DNA from: Pseudomonas veronii
GTDB lineage: Bacteria; Pseudomonadota; Gammaproteobacteria; Pseudomonadales; Pseudomonadaceae
Length of the DNA stretch: 64,000 bases
NCBI RefSeq assembly: GCF_001439695.1
Contig: NZ_JYLL01000014.1
Coordinates: 1-64,000 of the forward strand
Direction of reading: 5' to 3'
Part shown: positions 60,206 through 64,000 of the stretch, in pieces
How the letters are laid out: each line of letters starts with the position of its first letter
How positions within the stretch are numbered: position 1 is the stretch's first letter
The notes under the pieces: generated by a model
What the model saw: the letters and a program-made list of their open reading frames with translations, nothing else
Database searches by the model: none
Told to the model about the DNA's origin: nothing
Made by a program: the position numbers and the translations under genes

Positions 60206-60943
60206 ATGTACGAGTTGGATTTCAGCGGTAAAACCGTGCTGGTAGTTGGCGGGTCCAGTGGCATCGGCAATGGCATTGCGCAGAACTTTCGCCTGCGCGG
60301 TGCCGAGGTGCATGTCTGGGGTACGCGTGCCTCGGCGGCGGCCTATAACGACTCACCTGACTCTAATCTTGAAGGCCTGCATTACGCCCAGGTAGACGTC
60401 GCGGATGCGGCATTGATCGAAGGGGTCTGTGTGCCATTCACCCGCCTGGATGTGTTGGTGCAGGCACAAGGCACGGTGCTCTACGACCGTCAGGAATTTC
60501 TCACCGAGGGTTTCAAGCGAGTACTCGACGTCAACCTCACCAGCCTGATGGTGTGCGCGCAGAAATTTCACCCACTGCTGATGCAGGCCAAGGGTTCGAT
60601 GATCACTGTCAGCTCCGCTGCCGCCTTCCACTCCACGCGTGGCAACCCGGCCTACAACGCCTCGAAAACCGGTGCTTTCGGACTGACTCGCACCCTGGCC
60701 GAAGCCTGGGCACGTGACGGCATCCGGGTGAATGGCATTGCCCCCGGTTTGGTGGAAACCAAGCTGACGCGGGTGACCACCAGCAACCCCAAGCGCCTCG
60801 AAGGCGCATTGCGCGCCATTCCTCAAGGGCGCTTGGGCACGCCCCAGGACATGGCCAACGTGGCCCTGTTCCTTGCCTCGCCGCTGGCCAGCTATGTGCT
60901 CGGCCAAACCCTGTTGGTCGACGGCGGCATGCTGCTGGCCTGA
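60206..60943 (+). CDS. short-chain dehydrogenase/reductase (classical)
   Basis: 245 residues from ATG at 60206 with AAGGAA upstream. VVGGSSGIGNGIA cofactor loop at 13-25, catalytic S137, Y150, K154 (NPAYNASK) all present. The loop after beta-2 (VWGTRAS) suggests NADP preference. Likely oxidises the hydroxyl made by the oxygenase or acts on a CoA-bound intermediate; second gene of the CoA-transferase operon. Confidence 0.88.
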   Translation: MYELDFSGKTVLVVGGSSGIGNGIAQNFRLRGAEVHVWGTRASAAAYNDSPDSNLEGLHYAQVDVADAALIEGVCVPFTRLDVLVQAQGTVLYDRQEFLTEGFKRVLDVNLTSLMVCAQKFHPLLMQAKGSMITVSSAAAFHSTRGNPAYNASKTGAFGLTRTLAEAWARDGIRVNGIAPGLVETKLTRVTTSNPKRLEGALRAIPQGRLGTPQDMANVALFLASPLASYVLGQTLLVDGGMLLA

Positions 60944-60967
60944 TCGCTATTTGCTAGGAGACACACC

Positions 60968-62263
60968 ATGGCCTGGGACTTTCAGACCGACCCCGAGATA
61001 CAGGCGGAACTGGATTGGATCGAGCAGTTTGTACGGGAGGAAGTCGAGCCCCTCGATCATGTGCTGGGCAGCCCGTGGAATATCCACGATCCGTTGTTCA
61101 AGCAACTGGTCAAACCGCTGCAAGCGCAGGTGAAGGCTCGCAAGTTGTGGGCGTGTCACCTGGGCCCGGAACTGGGCGGGGCAGGGTATGGCCAGGTGCG
61201 CCTGGCATTGATCAATGAAATTCTCGGCCGCTCGCTGTTCGGCCCGATTGTGTTTGGCTGCCAGGCCCCCGATTCAGGCAACGGGGAAATCCTCGCCCAT
61301 TACGGCACCCCGGCGCAGAAGCAGCGCTACCTGCAACCGTTGCTCGATGGCGATATCGTGTCCTGCTTCGCCATGACCGAGCCGCAAGGTGGCGCGGATC
61401 CTGCCGTGTTCACCACCGAAGCGGTGCGCGATGGCGATGACTGGCTGCTGAACGGCGAAAAATGGTTCGCCTCCAATGCCCGCTACGCAGCGTTCTATAT
61501 CGTGATGGCGGTCACTGATAAAAGCGTATCGGTGTATGAAGGCATGTCGATGTTCATCGTCGCCGCTGACGCGCCCGGGGTGAGCATTATCCGTAACGTC
61601 GGTATCGCCGATGACCCCGCCGCCACCCATGCTTACCTGTCATTCGACAAGGTGCGAGTGCCTGCGGGCGACATGCTCGGTGCGCCCGGCCAGGCATTTG
61701 TCGTGGCTCAGGTGCGGCTCGGTGGTGGCCGCGTGCACCATGCCATGCGGGTGATCGGCCAGGCGCAAAAAGCCCTTGATGCACTCTGTGAACGATCCCT
61801 GTCGCGTAGTACCCAGGGCAGCCGCCTGGCGGACAAGCAGATGGTCCAGGAAAAAATTGCCGATTCGTGGATCGAACTGGAGCAGTTTCGCTTGCTGGTG
61901 ATGCGTACGGCGTGGCGCATCGATCAGTATCAGGACTACAAGCGGGTGCGCAAGGACATCGCTGCGGTGAAAGCCGCCATGCCCAAGGTGTTGCATGACA
62001 TCGCCGCGCGCGCCCTGCATGTACATGGCTCGTTAGGGGTATGCGAAGAAATGCCGTTTACCGGGTACATCGTCCGCTCCTTCCAGATGGGGCTGGCCGA
62101 CGGGCCCACCGAAGTGCACAAAGTCACGGTGGCCAAACAGCTGCTGCGCGACTATCAGCCCTGCGACGAGTTGTTCCCCGATTACCATCGGCCCACCGCC
62201 GCGGCCCGCGCCCGGGAAAAATACGCCGGCGTGCTGGCCAGTCTCGGCGAGCGCGACGTATGA
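60968..62263 (+). CDS. acyl-CoA dehydrogenase of the ACAD10/11 type
   Basis: 431 residues. CFAMTEPQGGADP (FAD/substrate signature 1) near 135, NGEKWFASNARYA, GGGRVHHAMRVIGQAQKALD, and C-terminal ADGPTEVHKVTVAK, which is the pattern of ACAD10/11-like enzymes rather than the YEGT of fatty-acid dehydrogenases. Directly coupled (ATGA) to an APH-type kinase, the same pair as in mammalian ACAD10/11 fusions and bacterial levulinate LvaA/LvaC, where a 4-phospho-acyl-CoA intermediate is processed. Confidence 0.9.
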   Translation: MAWDFQTDPEIQAELDWIEQFVREEVEPLDHVLGSPWNIHDPLFKQLVKPLQAQVKARKLWACHLGPELGGAGYGQVRLALINEILGRSLFGPIVFGCQAPDSGNGEILAHYGTPAQKQRYLQPLLDGDIVSCFAMTEPQGGADPAVFTTEAVRDGDDWLLNGEKWFASNARYAAFYIVMAVTDKSVSVYEGMSMFIVAADAPGVSIIRNVGIADDPAATHAYLSFDKVRVPAGDMLGAPGQAFVVAQVRLGGGRVHHAMRVIGQAQKALDALCERSLSRSTQGSRLADKQMVQEKIADSWIELEQFRLLVMRTAWRIDQYQDYKRVRKDIAAVKAAMPKVLHDIAARALHVHGSLGVCEEMPFTGYIVRSFQMGLADGPTEVHKVTVAKQLLRDYQPCDELFPDYHRPTAAARAREKYAGVLASLGERDV

Positions 62264-63312
62264 ACGATTGGCAGGATCTGGTCGACCTCGAGCGCCTGGC
62301 CGACTGGATGGACACCCAAGACCTGGAAAGTGGCCCGATCAAGGCTGCGGTACGTTTAGCCGGCGGCACGCAGAATCTGCTGCTGCGCTTTCGGCGAGGC
62401 GTGCGTGAATTCGTGTTGCGCCGGCCTTCCCTGGAACTGCGCGAAGTCGGCGGTAAAACCATCGTCCGTGAAGCGCGCCTGCTCAAGGTATTGGCCGGAT
62501 CGCAAGTGCCCCATGCCGGTTTGATCGCCGACTGTACTGACCAGGCCGTTCTGGGCTCCAGTTTTTATTTAATGGAACCAGTGCAGGGCTTCAACCCCAA
62601 TAGCGCCGCAGGATTGCCAGCACCCCATGCTGAACGGCCGGCGCTGCGCAGGCGCATGGGCTTTGCCATGGTGGATGCGCTATTGCGTCTGGGCGACATT
62701 GACTACCAGGCGGTGGAGCTGGCGGACTTTGGCCGCCCGGACGGTTTTCATCAGCGTCAGGTCTCACGCTGGCTGGCACACTTGGACAGCGTCAAAGACT
62801 ACCCCGGTTGGCCGGGGGCGAGCAGCCTGCCGGGACTTGCACGTTTGGCCAATTGGCTGAGCGATCATTGCCCGCAGCAGTTTGAGGCCGGTATTCAACA
62901 TGGCGACTTTCACCTGTCCAACGTCATGTTCCGGCATGACTGCGGGGAGTTGGCCGCGGTCGTCGATTGGGAGCTGGCGACCATCGGTGATCCGTTGCTC
63001 GACCTTGCCTGGCTGGTGGTCACCTGGCCCTGTGCCGACGGTCGTGGTGCCGGCACCATCGAAGTGCATCCCTGGGACGGCTTTTGCAGCAGCGACGAAC
63101 TGGTCGCCCATTACCACGCCGGCAGCTCGCGCTCGTTGGCGGACTTCACCTGGTACCTGGTGTTGGCGGGTTTCAAACTCGGCATCTTTCTCGAAGTCAG
63201 TTACGCCCGTGCGTGTGCGGGTAAAGCCTCGATGGTCACGGGTGAAAAACACCACGCCTCAGCGTTGCATCTATTCGCTACGGCGTTGCAGCGCATCGAT
63301 CAAACCGCCTGA
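62260..63312 (+). CDS. APH-family phosphotransferase (ACAD10/11-type kinase partner)
   Basis: 350 residues from ATG at 62260 overlapping the dehydrogenase stop. LAGGTQNLLLRFRRG (glycine-rich lobe), FVLRRP with the ATP lysine replaced by Arg in this subfamily, catalytic loop QHGDFHLSN (D216, N221) and metal-binding VVDWELATIGDP (D236). Not an antibiotic kinase in this setting; more likely phosphorylates a hydroxyacyl-CoA for removal by the adjacent dehydrogenase. Inferred from the known LvaA/ACAD10-11 logic. Confidence 0.85.
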   Translation: MNDWQDLVDLERLADWMDTQDLESGPIKAAVRLAGGTQNLLLRFRRGVREFVLRRPSLELREVGGKTIVREARLLKVLAGSQVPHAGLIADCTDQAVLGSSFYLMEPVQGFNPNSAAGLPAPHAERPALRRRMGFAMVDALLRLGDIDYQAVELADFGRPDGFHQRQVSRWLAHLDSVKDYPGWPGASSLPGLARLANWLSDHCPQQFEAGIQHGDFHLSNVMFRHDCGELAAVVDWELATIGDPLLDLAWLVVTWPCADGRGAGTIEVHPWDGFCSSDELVAHYHAGSSRSLADFTWYLVLAGFKLGIFLEVSYARACAGKASMVTGEKHHASALHLFATALQRIDQTA

Positions 63313-63330
63313 TAACCAGAGGGAAAGCCC

Positions 63331-64000
63331 ATGCAACTGGCCGGTAAACGAATCATCGTCACGGGAGGCGCCAGGGGTATCGGCGCGGCAGTGGTCAAAG
63401 CATTTGTGGAGGAGGGAGCCTATGTCGTCAGCCTCGACCTGGGCGAAGCCGCCTTGATGACGGGGGACGGTGGCGGGTGGGCGCATACACGAGTCTGCGA
63501 TATCGCTGACAGCCAATCCGTGGATGCCGCTTTCGCCTGGGCCAACGAACGGCTCAATGGTCTGGATGTGCTGGTACATGCTGCGGGTATCGCGCCGAAT
63601 GCCAGTGCCGACAGCATCACGCTGGACGAGTGGGAAAAAGTCTTTGCGGTGAATACCCGTGGCACATTCCTGACCAACCGCGCGGCCTATGAGCTGCTGA
63701 AGGGCAGCGGTGGGCGGATCATCAACTTCGCCTCTGCGGCAGGCGTCATCGGACAGCCCGGCAAAGCCCATTACGCGGCCAGCAAGGGGGCGGTGCTGGC
63801 GTGGACGCGCACGGTGGCGCGGGAATGGGGCCCCTTGGGCATTACCGTCAACGCTATCGCCCCGGCGATGTGGACGCCGATGTACGAGGCGACTCGCGCG
63901 AGCATGAGCACCGAGCAATTGCAGCAGCACGATGCCTACATGACAAGGCAAGTGCCCATCGGCGGACAGCTGGGTGAACCGACCCGGGATCTGGCGCCTG
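63331..64000 (+). CDS. short-chain dehydrogenase/reductase, 3' end outside the window
   Basis: At least 223 residues from ATG at 63331 (GAGGGAAAG upstream), frame open to the window edge. VTGGARGIGAA cofactor loop at 10-20, D36 after beta-2 (VSLDLG) indicating NAD preference, catalytic S135, Y148, K152 (HYAASKG). Follows the kinase by 18 bases and continues the operon; the third SDR of the cluster, with all catalytic residues in place. Confidence 0.88.
   Translation, partial: MQLAGKRIIVTGGARGIGAAVVKAFVEEGAYVVSLDLGEAALMTGDGGGWAHTRVCDIADSQSVDAAFAWANERLNGLDVLVHAAGIAPNASADSITLDEWEKVFAVNTRGTFLTNRAAYELLKGSGGRIINFASAAGVIGQPGKAHYAASKGAVLAWTRTVAREWGPLGITVNAIAPAMWTPMYEATRASMSTEQLQQHDAYMTRQVPIGGQLGEPTRDLAP

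Overview
The window reads as Pseudomonas DNA. The codon bias is GC-rich, the conjugation genes belong to the families first defined on the P. fluorescens Pf-5 element PFGI-1 (PFL_46xx/PFL_47xx), there is a QslA-like small protein, and the right end is a soil-type catabolic operon. Family assignments are recognition from memory of motifs and gene order; no database was searched.

Layout. (1) 1-1281: 3' part of a PhoD-like phosphatase. (2) 1731-7432: a visibly AT-richer three-gene operon (nuclease-headed protein, small middle protein, SMC/Rad50-like ATPase) that looks like an ABC three-component (ABC-3C) anti-invader system. (3) About 7850-46144: an almost complete integrative conjugative element (ICE) backbone of the PFGI-1/ICEclc, MPF-G type. 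From right to left it holds a maintenance module (AlpA, ParA, two tiny coupled ORFs, ParB, DUF2857, replication protein, PFL_4669, DUF3158, SSB, TopB), an accessory module (STY4534-type replication protein, RadC and others), the type IV secretion genes (PilL, lytic transglycosylase, TraD, VirB8/B9/B10/B4-like proteins, TraU/TraG-like proteins), ArdC and a MobH relaxase. A zeta toxin-antitoxin pair, an Xre regulator and a QslA-like gene interrupt the secretion genes at 16.7-18.7 kb. No integrase, tRNA or attachment repeat could be recognised, so the ends of the element are not defined. (4) 46245-49812: an IS21-family element abutting a decayed IS3-family transposase, then eroded DNA. (5) 49813-54208: a chemoreceptor and an EmrAB-type efflux pair whose marR regulator is reduced to about 20 codons. 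(6) 54530-64000: a catabolic cluster with two Rieske-type oxygenase subunits, three SDR dehydrogenases, a VOC protein, a double-headed CaiB-type CoA-transferase, an ACAD10/11-type acyl-CoA dehydrogenase and an APH-type kinase.

Most notable points. The two Rieske proteins are complementary halves: the first keeps the [2Fe-2S] ligands but has lost the mononuclear-iron histidines, and the second keeps the iron triad but has lost the whole Rieske cluster segment, so they should work only as a hetero-oligomer. Two about 146-nt noncoding segments (11682-11828 and 35680-35824), both upstream of ICE operons, share sequence and compensatory base-pair changes and look like copies of one structured RNA. 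Four shorter GGGG/CCCC leader hairpins precede ardC, a 109-codon gene, radC and the STY4534-type gene. Hairpins also occlude the ribosome-binding sites of topB and pilL, and an iteron-like cluster with a DnaA-box-like site lies inside the replication gene.

How the parts may work together (inference). The ICE carries its own partition, replication, single-strand processing, mating pore and anti-restriction functions, with a defence cargo next to the relaxase. The catabolic block combines sensing (chemoreceptor), export (EmrAB) and breakdown of an unidentified carboxylic acid: hydroxylation by the split oxygenase, SDR oxidation, CoA activation, then kinase plus acyl-CoA dehydrogenase chemistry like that of 4-hydroxyacid catabolism.
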